A program made the translations under genes and the position numbers. The notes below the pieces were generated by a model. The model saw only the letters and a program-made list of their open reading frames with translations. It searched no databases and was not told where the DNA came from. From assembly GCA_945871915.1 (NCBI GenBank), contig CAMBXO010000006.1, positions 86,560 through 150,559 of the forward strand: a DNA stretch of 64,000 bases, given 5' to 3'. The DNA is from Singulisphaera sp. GP187. Its GTDB lineage: Bacteria > Planctomycetota > Phycisphaerae > Phycisphaerales > SM1A02. Below are positions 7,058 through 15,898 of the stretch, piece after piece (within the stretch, counting starts at the first letter, position 1; each line of letters begins with the position of its first letter).

Positions 7058-8054
7058 CCGCCGCGGCCACTCGAGGGGCGAAGATGAGCGAGGCAATCGC
7101 GAGATACGTTGCGGTACACACAATATCTACCAGCATCAGAGTCAGGCTTCCGCTTGCGGCTCGTGGTTTTCCGCCAGCCAGTCGAATCAAGCGAGGCACC
7201 AACGCGCCGATGCATGCCGCCGCAACCATGGCTCCGGTAATGCTGGACACCAGCGTGATCACCATGCCAAGTCGCTCTCCACCGCTTGCCAAGAACAATG
7301 CGGTCACGCCGACGATCAATCCGCAGGTCACGGCCAAGAGCAAACTCGTTACAAACTCTTTCCCAAAGCGCCTTCGGAATGTTGTTGGACTTGGATCTGA
7401 TTGAAGCAAGTGCAGTGAAAAGTCCATGGCTTGTACGCCAATGGATTCACTGACCGTCAGGACTAAGGGAATGAATCCAGCGACCGTCACGACGGTGAGC
7501 AGCAACAGGTCGTGTCGCTCGACAATGACTGCACAAAGCAGCCCAGACACAATGTTGCAGAGAAGGAGCGGCATTCGTCTGCGAAATCGAGTGAGCGTTC
7601 CTCCCGCGCGGTGTTCGTCGACGGCGGCACCGAGTCGTCCGAAGAACTCATTTGGGGCGTGGGTGAGTCGATCCGAAGCGTCGGCGACCCACGCGGTGAC
7701 ATCAACCACGCCGAGCAAATGGTGCTGGTCATCGACCACGGGGACGGCCAATTGGCGATAGTCCGCAAGAATTGCAAACGCTGTTTCGACTCGTTCATGG
7801 AAGTACACCACGGCAGCCGGGTGCGTCATGAGCCGTTCAATAGGCGTGGCATCGTCGGAGACAAGGAGCTGTCTGGCAGAAACCTGCCCCACCAAACGGT
7901 CATCGTCATCCAGCACATACACATAGAACATGTGGTGGTCGAGCGATCGCCCGCGAATCATCGCTCGCACTTCGTGCGCAGTTGCCTTGTGATTGACTGC
8001 GGTTCGCACCGCGTGCATGACATGGCTCACGTGGATCGTCAGGTCAACCGTCAT
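7029..8054 (-). CDS. CBS-domain plus MgtE-like magnesium transporter membrane protein
   Basis: This 341-residue protein has a tandem CBS pair at the N-terminus (about residues 10-135, including YVYVLDDDDRLVGQVSARQL and LAVPVVDDQHHLLGVVDV). Five hydrophobic segments follow, with MgtE-like features such as NIVSGLLCAV, LTVSESIGVQAMDF and SSITGAMVAAACIGALVPRL. MgtE is a Mg2+-gated channel; its N-terminal superhelical domain is missing here, so this is a shortened form with CBS regulation only. I chose ATG 8054 over the in-frame start at 8123, which would run deep into the divergent kdsC gene. Confidence 0.8.
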   Translation of the reverse strand: MTVDLTIHVSHVMHAVRTAVNHKATAHEVRAMIRGRSLDHHMFYVYVLDDDDRLVGQVSARQLLVSDDATPIERLMTHPAAVVYFHERVETAFAILADYRQLAVPVVDDQHHLLGVVDVTAWVADASDRLTHAPNEFFGRLGAAVDEHRAGGTLTRFRRRMPLLLCNIVSGLLCAVIVERHDLLLLTVVTVAGFIPLVLTVSESIGVQAMDFSLHLLQSDPSPTTFRRRFGKEFVTSLLLAVTCGLIVGVTALFLASGGERLGMVITLVSSITGAMVAAACIGALVPRLIRLAGGKPRAASGSLTLMLVDIVCTATYLAIASLIFAPRVAAAVNSATTAVP

Positions 8055-8086
8055 GGTGCAGGGGATGGTAGTGGTCAATGCAGCGA

Positions 8087-8092
8087 TACACT
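8087..8092 (+). promoter_or_regulatory. Candidate -10 hexamer of kdsC, leaderless type
   Basis: TACACT ends exactly 6 bases before ATG 8099. The identical hexamer and gap occur before the EEP gene at 14638. The divergent MgtE-like start is only 44 bases away. Confidence 0.45.
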
Positions 8093-8098
8093 CGAGCC

Positions 8099-8617
8099 AT
8101 GATCCCGAAAGGCGATGCGTCAAAGATAAAGTTGCTTGTCTTGGATGCCGACGGCACGCTGTCCGACGGCGGTATTTTCGTGGGGCACGATGGCGCGGAG
8201 AGCATTCGCTTTCATGTGCGAGATGGCTTTGGAATCCGGGCGTGGTTGAAAAGCGGTCGCGAACTTGCCGTGATCACAGGTCGCGGCGGAGCATCATTGC
8301 GGCATCGACTGAACGATTTGGGCGTTCGGAATCTGGTGAGCGCAAGCGGCCCCAAAGGTCCAGTGATCGAGCGGATATTGACTGAGTATGGAATCCAACC
8401 GGAAGCCGCAGCGGCCATGGGTGACGATCTTCCAGATCTTCCATTACTGCAGCGCGTCGGGTATCCGATGGCTGTTTCAGATGCAGTCAAGGAAATCAAG
8501 GACGCGGCCGTTTGGGTTTCTTCCACACCAGGAGGCCACGGTGCGGTGCGGGAAGCGGTCGAACACCTGTTGCGTGCAGCCGGTGCGTGGCAAAAGGTTG
8601 TGGAGTCCATCGAGTGA
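8099..8617 (+). CDS. kdsC: 3-deoxy-D-manno-octulosonate 8-phosphate phosphatase (KdsC-like HAD)
   Basis: This 172-residue minimal HAD phosphatase has motif I LDADGT (Asp16, Asp18), motif II VITGRG and motif III/IV GDDLPDLPLL. The cap-less size, the GGI.F segment after motif I (TLSDGGIFV) and the C-terminal STPGGHGAVREA match KdsC, which removes phosphate from Kdo-8-P in the pathway to the LPS inner core. The downstream LptC/LptA-like gene overlaps by GTGA, as kdsC and lptC are often paired in other bacteria. ATG 8099 is preferred over 8078 for length and for the promoter spacing. Confidence 0.88.
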   Translation: MIPKGDASKIKLLVLDADGTLSDGGIFVGHDGAESIRFHVRDGFGIRAWLKSGRELAVITGRGGASLRHRLNDLGVRNLVSASGPKGPVIERILTEYGIQPEAAAAMGDDLPDLPLLQRVGYPMAVSDAVKEIKDAAVWVSSTPGGHGAVREAVEHLLRAAGAWQKVVESIE

Positions 8618-11600
8618 TCATGATGCGTCGCAACGGGCCGATGTTGGCAACGGCTGCGGCTGGCGTGGTGGGTGGAGCGTTGCTGGCGTTGTCGATCTGG
8701 GTCGACCCCGGCACCGGTCCCGTCGTTGAGCAGCCTCGCATCGCGGAGGCAGTCGATCTTCCACCTCCGACACCGCTTCGCGTGGATGAGGGGCAAGGCA
8801 CCAGCGACCGATCCTTGGAATCGCAGGGTGTGTCGTTGGAGCAGGGTGCGTGGGTGCAGGTTGCGGATGAGACTGGAAAACTTGCTCAGCAATACAGCGC
8901 GTCGCGCATCGATCCCGAACGCGACAAATGGATGCGCATGGAGCAACCGCGTGCGGTGCTTTACCAAAGCGGCGGACGCATTGTGACGTTGCGTGCGCAG
9001 CGAGGTCGTATGCGCATTCCTCAACAAGCCATTGAGAGTGGACGGCTTGAAACCGCCGTGGTGATTCGCATGTTTAAGCCGGTGAATGGGAAGGCGGTTG
9101 ATCTCGAGCGAGATGTGCCGTCGCTGGTGGTGGAAGCGGACGAAGCCCTCTTTGATAATCGCCTTGGGGAGATTCGATGCGATCGCAAAGTTCATGTGAC
9201 CACGGAGCAACTCACCTTTGCGGGCGAGGGACTCACCGTGTTGTTGCTGGAGGATGGCAAGACCATTGAACGATTGACGGTGGACCGGCCGCTGTCTCCC
9301 ATCACCATTGTGCGAAAGGTGCAGCCGGAACTGGCAACAGAGGTGGTGCCGTCAGGTGCGGGTCCGTTTTGGAATGGTGACGAATCGCTTACGCCTGCAA
9401 CGGAGCAACTCTCCGCTGGCAACGGTGCCACTCTGAAACCTGCTGCGGCCAAACCAGCGCCACTGGCGAGCAATGCCCAGCCACCGACCACACCGTTCTA
9501 TCGACTTGTTCTTGAACGCAATGTGCGTATTGTTCGGGATGGAATCAAGGGCCGCACACGCTTGGAGGGGGATCGTCTGATTTCTGTCTTCTCTCTTGAA
9601 GGGGCATCACTTGGTGACAGTCTTGCCGGTGCTTTCGATCACGCGACCGAGGGGTTGTGTGAGCAAGCGAGCGACGGTGGCGTGCCGCTTCCATTGCCGC
9701 TGCAGTTGTTCGCCCATGCGCTCGCTGCGCAGACCGAACAAGTTGAACGCACCGAGATTCGTTACGAAGGTCGACTGTCCATGGCGATCACCACGGATCC
9801 GGCCGATCTGCTCTCGAGCAAAGATGATGTTCGCGTGGACATTGAGGGATCACCCGCCAAGATGGACGACGAAGCAAGCGGAGCCCGTGTCGATTGCGGT
9901 GTGCTTCGCTATGTCACCGGCGCCGAAGCGGTGACCATTATTGCACAACCGGATCGTCGATTTGTGCTTGCAAGTCCGCGACTGGATTTGGAGGCCACAC
10001 GATTGGATCTTGATCGCCGCACGGGGAAAGGTCTGATTCAGGGCGAAGGCCGAATGCGTCTTGGGGGCGCGGACGGTGCGGCCGTGCAAGCACTTTCGAC
10101 CGTTCCAGAAGCGGGCATGCAGGCGGCGGCGGCATCCGTTGAACTGATGACGGTGGTGGCCGAGCCAGTGCCGGCCTCTCAGCGCACGGTTCGCATGCAG
10201 TGGACGGAGCAGGTGGCTCTCACTTTTGAACCTGGTGGACAAGCGGCTCGGTTGCAGCAGGCAGATTTTCGAGGAGGCGTTCGCGCGGATGCGGATGAAG
10301 TGCGACTGGATGCAGACACGTTGGTGGTTGACTGTGTGCCGCAGGGGTCACGCGATGCCGTCAGCCACTTGTTGGCCAAGGGCGCCGCCAAGGCCACGCA
10401 GCAACCGAGTGGGTCAAGCCTTGCGGGTGAACGCATCGAATTGTTTTTAAAACCACTTCCTGATGGGGGGTCACAGCCGACTCGACTGATCGCCGATGGG
10501 TGGGTTGAGGCCAGCGACAAAGGGCAGCGCCTGTGGACGGATGCCATGGAGTGCCACTTTCAACCTTCACAAAAAGGTGATGGCTCGCCAGACCGCATGG
10601 AATTGGTGGATGTCCAAAGTCGCGGGAAAGTGCAGGCTCTTGTGAGCAATGATGCGCGGTTGTGGGCGTCGTCCATGGATGTGGATCCCGCTCGAAAGCA
10701 CATTGTTCTGAAGGGGCCTGAATTGCTGTTGGTTCGAGGCAACGCCGTGGCAGATGGCATGTCAGAACTGGAAATGAATGAGCAGAGCGGTGAGGGAAGT
10801 GCTCCGGGTGCAGGGCGGTGCAGATATTTTCTTCAACCCATTGCTGACTCTTCGCCACGACCGATCGCACGACCGACGATTTCTATAGAGCCTCAAATGG
10901 AAGCCACATGGAAGGATGGATTGCTCTATCGGAAATTGGATTCAGAGGCCTCGGTGCTGCAACTTGGTGGCGGCGTCCACGCCAAGGCAAGTCGTACCGT
11001 GCGCGAACTGGACCAGATCACATCCAATGAAGCCCTGCTGACCTTTACGCGAGGCCAAGGGCGGCTGGCCCAAGCGAATCGCGAAGTCGGAGGCGATGCT
11101 CTGGGTGGTGATGTGAACAACCTCACACGCATGGTGGCCACAGGCGATGTCACGCTGGAAAGTCGTGGCTGGAGTTGCGACGACCGAAGTGATGAACCAC
11201 GACTGTTGCGGCTGATGGGGCAGGAACTGATTCACAATACGGTAACCGGTGAGAGCGAAGTTCCCTCGGCAGGATCGCTGTTGATTTTTGATCGGGACGA
11301 CGAGGGAACCAACGCACAGCCCGCCTCACTCTTTGACGGCCGTGGCACGACACGCTTTCGCTGGTCCAAGCGATTGGAGATGAAGCGCAATGGACCCGAG
11401 GGTCGATTTCGGATTGACTTCGATGGGCAAGTGGAAATGCTGCACGCAGGTCTGCGGCCACAAGACACTCTCACGATGACATGCGATCGTCTTGAAGCCA
11501 CAGTCAATCGAATGGATGGGGCAAATCCAGAGCAGAGTGGAACGGCCGCACCAGTGGACATGGGTGCCACTGTTCGATTGCTTCGGGTGCAGGGGCTTGG

Positions 11601-11826
11601 GCGAGTCTTCGTGCGTTCGCCCGAAGCCGATGTGGAGTGCGACACTTTTGATTACGACCTTCGGACCAAGATCGCAACGCTGAGTGCGCGACCCGGTCGC
11701 ATGGTGAGCGTGTTGCAAAAGGGAGTCAAAGCGAATCCTTCACCCATTCGAGCCGAAAGCGCGCAGTGGGACATGGAGAGCGGACGCATTCGAATTGTGA
11801 ATGGCGTTGGTTCGGGTGTGAGATGA
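8614..11826 (+). CDS. Giant LptC/LptA (OstA)-like LPS transport bridge protein
   Basis: This 1070-residue protein has one N-terminal membrane anchor (MLATAAAGVVGGALLALSIW). An LptC-like beta-jellyroll start (about residues 85-215) has strands such as IVTLRAQRGRMRIP and LVVEADEALFDNRLGEIRC. Several more OstA-like stretches follow, with repeated phrases on derived tags such as VRMQWTEQVALTFEPGG, FRIDFDGQVEMLHAG and VECDTFDYDLRTKIATLSA. LptC and LptA are normally separate proteins under 200 residues, so this may be a single-chain periplasmic bridge. The start is GTG 8614, with GGAG 8 bases upstream and a GTGA overlap with kdsC; ATG 8620 is an alternative. Long AP/Q-rich linkers occur near residues 280-300. 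Confidence 0.75.
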   Translation: MIMMRRNGPMLATAAAGVVGGALLALSIWVDPGTGPVVEQPRIAEAVDLPPPTPLRVDEGQGTSDRSLESQGVSLEQGAWVQVADETGKLAQQYSASRIDPERDKWMRMEQPRAVLYQSGGRIVTLRAQRGRMRIPQQAIESGRLETAVVIRMFKPVNGKAVDLERDVPSLVVEADEALFDNRLGEIRCDRKVHVTTEQLTFAGEGLTVLLLEDGKTIERLTVDRPLSPITIVRKVQPELATEVVPSGAGPFWNGDESLTPATEQLSAGNGATLKPAAAKPAPLASNAQPPTTPFYRLVLERNVRIVRDGIKGRTRLEGDRLISVFSLEGASLGDSLAGAFDHATEGLCEQASDGGVPLPLPLQLFAHALAAQTEQVERTEIRYEGRLSMAITTDPADLLSSKDDVRVDIEGSPAKMDDEASGARVDCGVLRYVTGAEAVTIIAQPDRRFVLASPRLDLEATRLDLDRRTGKGLIQGEGRMRLGGADGAAVQALSTVPEAGMQAAAASVELMTVVAEPVPASQRTVRMQWTEQVALTFEPGGQAARLQQADFRGGVRADADEVRLDADTLVVDCVPQGSRDAVSHLLAKGAAKATQQPSGSSLAGERIELFLKPLPDGGSQPTRLIADGWVEASDKGQRLWTDAMECHFQPSQKGDGSPDRMELVDVQSRGKVQALVSNDARLWASSMDVDPARKHIVLKGPELLLVRGNAVADGMSELEMNEQSGEGSAPGAGRCRYFLQPIADSSPRPIARPTISIEPQMEATWKDGLLYRKLDSEASVLQLGGGVHAKASRTVRELDQITSNEALLTFTRGQGRLAQANREVGGDALGGDVNNLTRMVATGDVTLESRGWSCDDRSDEPRLLRLMGQELIHNTVTGESEVPSAGSLLIFDRDDEGTNAQPASLFDGRGTTRFRWSKRLEMKRNGPEGRFRIDFDGQVEMLHAGLRPQDTLTMTCDRLEATVNRMDGANPEQSGTAAPVDMGATVRLLRVQGLGRVFVRSPEADVECDTFDYDLRTKIATLSARPGRMVSVLQKGVKANPSPIRAESAQWDMESGRIRIVNGVGSGVR

Positions 11827-11845
11827 ACCGCTGCACGCGGTGCGT

Positions 11846-12628
11846 TTAGAGCGAAGACCGCAGTTCCCACAGATCTGGAAAGAGTGGCTGAAACAGCGTG
11901 CTCTTCAAGTACGCAACCCCTGGCGAACCACCGGTGCCTTGCTTGGCTCCAATGGTGCGCTCCACCATTTTTACATGGCGATATCGCCACTCCTGAACGC
12001 CCTCATCAAGGTCAACCAACGATTCGCAGAAGTGGTGAATGGCGCCGCCGCTGCGATACAGCGAGAGGAGCAAGTCCTGCATCGCGGGATCGCTTGCAGT
12101 GGTGAGCGTGGCATCTCGATCAAGGGTCGAGCGGGGAACCGCATGACCGTGCGCAACAAGTCCGCGAGCAAAGCAAAGCCAAATGGATTCGGCCTTGAGG
12201 CGTCGCTCCAGTTCATTTCGGTGCGGAGACCCTTCCGGATATCTCGTAAGTGCGCGGGTGTCCTTGACGCCGAGCAACATTTCAAAGGCCCGAAACTGCC
12301 AACTTTGGAAACCGCTTGCGCTTTGAAGAAAGGCTCGAAAGTTCAGGAATGAGACAGGGGTCATGGTCTCAAGCACATCGATCTGTGCGACCATCGTCTT
12401 GAGGATTTTCAGCATGCGGGCCAGCGTGGCATCGGCGGAACCAAAGTTGCCCGATGCAAGCAACTGACACAAATGATCACCTTCATGGAGTTGCTGACGG
12501 AACCACAGTTCATACACCTGATGGATCACAATGAAAAGCATTTCGTCATGCTCTCGCGGATCCCCGACGGGTTGTTGTAACGAGAGAAGTTCCGGAATCT
12601 TCAGATAGGTGTTGTAGGTGATATCCAC
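11846..12628 (-). CDS. kynA: Tryptophan 2,3-dioxygenase
   Basis: This 260-residue haem enzyme opens the indole ring of L-tryptophan to N-formylkynurenine. Family motifs include HDEMLFIVIHQVYELWF (from His27), SGFQSWQFRAFEMLLG and, near residue 218, RHVKMVERTIGAKQGTGGS, whose His is the proximal haem ligand. The length is that of the short bacterial TDO. It starts 9 bases after the stop of the ABC exporter gene, so it is probably in the same transcript. No other kynurenine pathway gene lies in the window. The gap to the convergent giant gene holds only a weak 5-bp hairpin. Confidence 0.95.
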   Translation of the reverse strand: MDITYNTYLKIPELLSLQQPVGDPREHDEMLFIVIHQVYELWFRQQLHEGDHLCQLLASGNFGSADATLARMLKILKTMVAQIDVLETMTPVSFLNFRAFLQSASGFQSWQFRAFEMLLGVKDTRALTRYPEGSPHRNELERRLKAESIWLCFARGLVAHGHAVPRSTLDRDATLTTASDPAMQDLLLSLYRSGGAIHHFCESLVDLDEGVQEWRYRHVKMVERTIGAKQGTGGSPGVAYLKSTLFQPLFPDLWELRSSL

Positions 12629-12637
12629 GCGGCAAGG

Positions 12638-14590
12638 CTAGCGAGGTGGCGCGGCGGCTACGGGCCGCTCCTCGTGCTTGGCAGTCTGAATCAACACCAT
12701 GTCGCGGTAGGGCCCGCTGCCGGCCATCAGTTCATCGTGCGTTCCCTGTTCTTGTACGCGACCGCCCTTCAGGACAATGATGCGATTGGCGTGGCGAATC
12801 GTTGAAAGGCGGTGCGCAATGACGAAGGAAGTGCGATGCCGCATTAAATTGGCGAGCCCTCGCTGAATCGCCACTTCACTTTCCACATCCAGATTGCTGG
12901 TGGCTTCGTCCAAGATCAACACTCGTGGGTCGGCAAGCACGGCCCGAGCAATGGCAATCCGTTGTCGCTGACCGCCGCTGAGTCGCACACCTCGTTCGCC
13001 GATCGGAGTCTGGTAGCCATGGGGAAGCGCCTGAATGAATTCGTGAGCAAACGCGGTCGTCGCCGCCGCTTCAATGCGATCGATCGAGGCGTCTCGGTTG
13101 GCGTACGCAATGTTCTCAGCAACCGTGCCGTCAAAGAGAAAGACATCTTGCTCCACCACGCCAAGAAGTCGTCGCCAATTGGAAAGGCGAATGTCTCGCA
13201 CATCAATACCGTCGACTTCAATGGAGCCCTGTTGCGGATCGAAGAATCGAGCGATCAAGTTGGAAAGCGTGGTCTTTCCTGCACCACTGGCACCCACAAA
13301 GGCCACCACCTCACCCGCGGCGGCATGGAACGACACATCGTGCAAGACTGGTTCCGTGCATCCCGGATAGGCAAAAGTGAGATGCCGAACTTGCACCTCA
13401 CCGCGGACCGAGGATCCAGTCAGCATTCGAGCATTGGGTCGATCGGGCAATTCACGGGGTTCGGACAAAAGGTCAAGCGTTCTGTCGTAACCGGCAAGGT
13501 TGGTTTGGAAATTGGTGGCGCTTGAGGCCAGCGCCTCCATGGGTGCAAAGAGCATGACCAGATAGGTCATAAAAAGCACAAGGTCGCCCGGGGTAAGCGA
13601 TCCAGCAAGGACTTGATTGCCCCCGTACCACAGCAGAAACGCGCTCGCTGTCGGAAGGAACAACGCCCACGCCAATTCGATGCATCGACTCCACCACCAC
13701 GTCAGAATTTCTTGCCGTGCCATCAGGTGATTTCCACCCGTAAATCGATGAGCTTCGCTGTTCTCGCGCGCGAACGCTCGCACAACACGCATGCCGCCAA
13801 ATGTTTCCGTCGCCTGTGCATCAATCGTGCTTCGCTGATGTCGAATATCACGAAAGAGCGGTCGAATGCGACCAATCCATGTGCGATGACTCATCCACAC
13901 CAAGGGCAGTAAGAGCAGCCCACCGATCAAAAGTCGCCAATCGGTCAGCGTGAGCACGGCAAGGATTCCGATCAATTGCACGATCGCACGAAATGGGTTG
14001 TAGATCATGCTGAACACAAGCTCCGCAACGCCACCCGCGTCTTCTCGCAGCATGCTGGTGAGTCCGCCCGATTTCAATTGCCAGACGCGCCCCAATGGGA
14101 GTCGCACCGCGTGTTCAAAAGTTTGTCGACGCAGCCGCACTTGCAGCAATTTGGTGACCCGCGTGGCCTGCCAGCGTCCGATCAAATGCATCACAGTTCC
14201 AAGAATGCTGATGGCCACAACGGCCACCGCGACCCATGCAAGCAGTGTGGTTCGTGAAAGTCCGACGAGTGTTGGAAACAGGTCCGCCAAGCGAGGCGGC
14301 AGCGGCTGGCCCAGAAAAACATTGTCAATCGCAATCTTGGTCGCCGCAGGAGGGGCGAGCGAGAGCATGGTGCCGATGGCAAGCGTGCCCAACGACACGA
14401 CCATGGCAGTGGAGAATGGACGCAATTCGCCAAGAAACGCCCTGAGTAATTGCCCAAAGGGTCGATTCCTTCGCAGGCTGCGTTCGGTGCCATGAAAACT
14501 GACCACCGTGCGATCGGATCGGTCACGCCGCTTTGTGCGTTCGCTCTGTCGGTACGCCAGAAAGCGGGCGCGGCTGCTTTCTGCAGTCAT
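12638..14590 (-). CDS. ABC exporter, fused permease and ATPase (MsbA/lipid A exporter-like)
   Basis: This 650-residue half-transporter has about 60 basic residues at the N-terminus, six transmembrane helices (about 65-350) and a C-terminal nucleotide-binding domain. That domain has Walker A GASGAGKTT (from residue 433), signature LSGGQRQRIAIARAVL (near 535), Walker B VLILDEATSNLD and the H-loop IAHRLST. The layout fits MsbA-type lipid or drug exporters that act as homodimers. Given the LPS genes nearby, lipid A flipping is a reasonable inference, not proven. The start lies 6 bases after a minus-strand TAGCAT hexamer. Confidence 0.85.
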   Translation of the reverse strand: MTAESSRARFLAYRQSERTKRRDRSDRTVVSFHGTERSLRRNRPFGQLLRAFLGELRPFSTAMVVSLGTLAIGTMLSLAPPAATKIAIDNVFLGQPLPPRLADLFPTLVGLSRTTLLAWVAVAVVAISILGTVMHLIGRWQATRVTKLLQVRLRRQTFEHAVRLPLGRVWQLKSGGLTSMLREDAGGVAELVFSMIYNPFRAIVQLIGILAVLTLTDWRLLIGGLLLLPLVWMSHRTWIGRIRPLFRDIRHQRSTIDAQATETFGGMRVVRAFARENSEAHRFTGGNHLMARQEILTWWWSRCIELAWALFLPTASAFLLWYGGNQVLAGSLTPGDLVLFMTYLVMLFAPMEALASSATNFQTNLAGYDRTLDLLSEPRELPDRPNARMLTGSSVRGEVQVRHLTFAYPGCTEPVLHDVSFHAAAGEVVAFVGASGAGKTTLSNLIARFFDPQQGSIEVDGIDVRDIRLSNWRRLLGVVEQDVFLFDGTVAENIAYANRDASIDRIEAAATTAFAHEFIQALPHGYQTPIGERGVRLSGGQRQRIAIARAVLADPRVLILDEATSNLDVESEVAIQRGLANLMRHRTSFVIAHRLSTIRHANRIIVLKGGRVQEQGTHDELMAGSGPYRDMVLIQTAKHEERPVAAAPPR

Positions 14591-14596
14591 GCATGG

Positions 14597-14602
14597 ATGC
14601 TA
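14597..14602 (-). promoter_or_regulatory. Candidate -10 hexamer of the ABC exporter gene, leaderless type
   Basis: On the minus strand TAGCAT is followed by six bases and the ATG at 14590. The divergent EEP gene has its own TACACT 24 bases away. The whole 47-base gap is therefore two back-to-back leaderless-type starts. Confidence 0.45.
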
Positions 14603-14625
14603 GCGATGGCGACGCGCTCTGCACA

Positions 14626-14631
14626 TACACT
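14626..14631 (+). promoter_or_regulatory. Candidate -10 hexamer of the EEP gene, leaderless type
   Basis: TACACT is followed by six bases (TGCCGC) and then ATG 14638. The arrangement is identical to that of kdsC at 8087-8099. Confidence 0.45.
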
Positions 14632-14637
14632 TGCCGC

Positions 14638-15867
14638 ATGTTGATTCGAAACTTCACCGTTGCGATGATTCTGATGGTGTCCGTGTGCCCGTCGTTGTGG
14701 GGGCAGAGCACCAAGCCTTCGTCGGCACCCACTCAACCAAAGAAGGTCGAGAAAACGCCCACCTACAAAGGCGAGGCGGCGCCACCAATTGGCACACTGA
14801 AGGCCCCGAAAAAAGACAAGGGTGCGATTCGCATTGCAGCATTCAATGTGGAAAATCTCTTTGATGGTGTAGACGATCCGACGCTGAGCGGTGAGTACGA
14901 CGACATTGGAATGGTGACGGACAACATCAGACTGACCAACATTGCCAAAGCGATCAAGGAACTCGACGCCGATGTTCTTGGCCTTGAAGAAGTAGAAAGC
15001 GAAGCGTGTCTGCGGTGGTTTCGCGATACCTACTTGAAGGACATGGGGTACGAGTATCTCGCCAGCCATGAAGTGGGCTATTACCGCGGGATTGAACAGG
15101 CCGTGCTGAGCCGGTTTCCGATTGAAACCAGTGAGGTGTATCTGGATGCAAAAATTGCTGACGCGGCAAGTCGCATGCCTTCGGACCCGGCGGTGCGTCA
15201 AGAGCAGAAGTGGGCCAAGGTCAGTAAGACCGAAGGCGTGGGATACCAACGCAGCCCGCTGCATGCGGTGATCCGTTTGCCGGACGAGAGTGCACTTGAT
15301 CTTTTTGTGGTGCACTTCAAGGCGGGTGGAAAAGCCTTTGCCTACCAGCGTGAGCTTGAGTCGCTCTCCGTAGTCAATCTGCTCGATGCGCTTCGAGCCA
15401 CGAATCCTGATGCACAGATTGTGGTCGCTGGTGATTTCAATGCGTTGCCCAATGACATGGCGGCCAAAGCGTTGCGAGACAAGGCGATGGGCGGTTTGAT
15501 CAGTGGCTATGAGGCTCGTCCGGAGAAAGATCGAGCCAAGCGAGGCGGCGCCGATGCAACGGATGATGCCGACGATTCGAAAGAGGCAAGCAAGGCGTTG
15601 CGTCTGAAATACCTCACGCACTCCTTTGTGGCCGACGACCAACCCGGCAAGCCGATTCAGCGATCCATTGATTACATGCTGGTTTCGGACAGCCTCTTTT
15701 TCAAGGCGGTCAAGGGATCATTCTTTGTATTGAGCACACCCAAGGTGTTGACCAGCAGTGACCAACGACCTCCGGGCTATGCAAGCGATCACTGCCCGAT
15801 CGCGATGGACTTTTCAATGAACACTGCGAAGGAAGCCAAAGAATCGCGTCCGGCGAACACTCCGTAG
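14638..15867 (+). CDS. Secreted endonuclease/exonuclease/phosphatase-family hydrolase
   Basis: This 409-residue protein has an N-terminal signal peptide (hydrophobic core TVAMILMVSVCPSLWGQ). The EEP fold motifs are all present: IAAFNVENLFD, VLGLEEVES, the central VVAGDFNALPND and the final SDHCPIAMDF, together with a His in VVHFKAGGKAF. These residues bind Mg2+ and the scissile phosphate. The substrate could be extracellular DNA, a phosphoester or a lipid; sequence alone does not say. An insert rich in Asp, Ala and Lys follows the fourth motif. ATG 14638 is preferred because upstream in-frame starts would overlap the divergent exporter gene and lack a signal peptide. Confidence 0.85.
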   Translation: MLIRNFTVAMILMVSVCPSLWGQSTKPSSAPTQPKKVEKTPTYKGEAAPPIGTLKAPKKDKGAIRIAAFNVENLFDGVDDPTLSGEYDDIGMVTDNIRLTNIAKAIKELDADVLGLEEVESEACLRWFRDTYLKDMGYEYLASHEVGYYRGIEQAVLSRFPIETSEVYLDAKIADAASRMPSDPAVRQEQKWAKVSKTEGVGYQRSPLHAVIRLPDESALDLFVVHFKAGGKAFAYQRELESLSVVNLLDALRATNPDAQIVVAGDFNALPNDMAAKALRDKAMGGLISGYEARPEKDRAKRGGADATDDADDSKEASKALRLKYLTHSFVADDQPGKPIQRSIDYMLVSDSLFFKAVKGSFFVLSTPKVLTSSDQRPPGYASDHCPIAMDFSMNTAKEAKESRPANTP

Positions 15868-15898
15868 CAGGTTGCGGTTCGCTTGAGGCACACTCAGT

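Noticed and set aside
11827..11841. A hairpin ACCGC-TGCAC-GCGGT between the giant LptC/LptA-like gene and the tryptophan dioxygenase gene
   Set aside because: The stem is only 5 bp and no T-run follows on either strand, so I do not call it a terminator.
12638..12700. A type I secretion or toxin exporter identity for the ABC exporter
   Set aside because: There is no peptidase C39 domain, no toxin gene and no membrane fusion protein nearby; an MsbA-like exporter is the simpler reading.
14587..15642. A 351-residue antisense frame opposite the EEP hydrolase gene
   Set aside because: The plus-strand gene has all EEP motifs and a signal peptide; the antisense frame has none.
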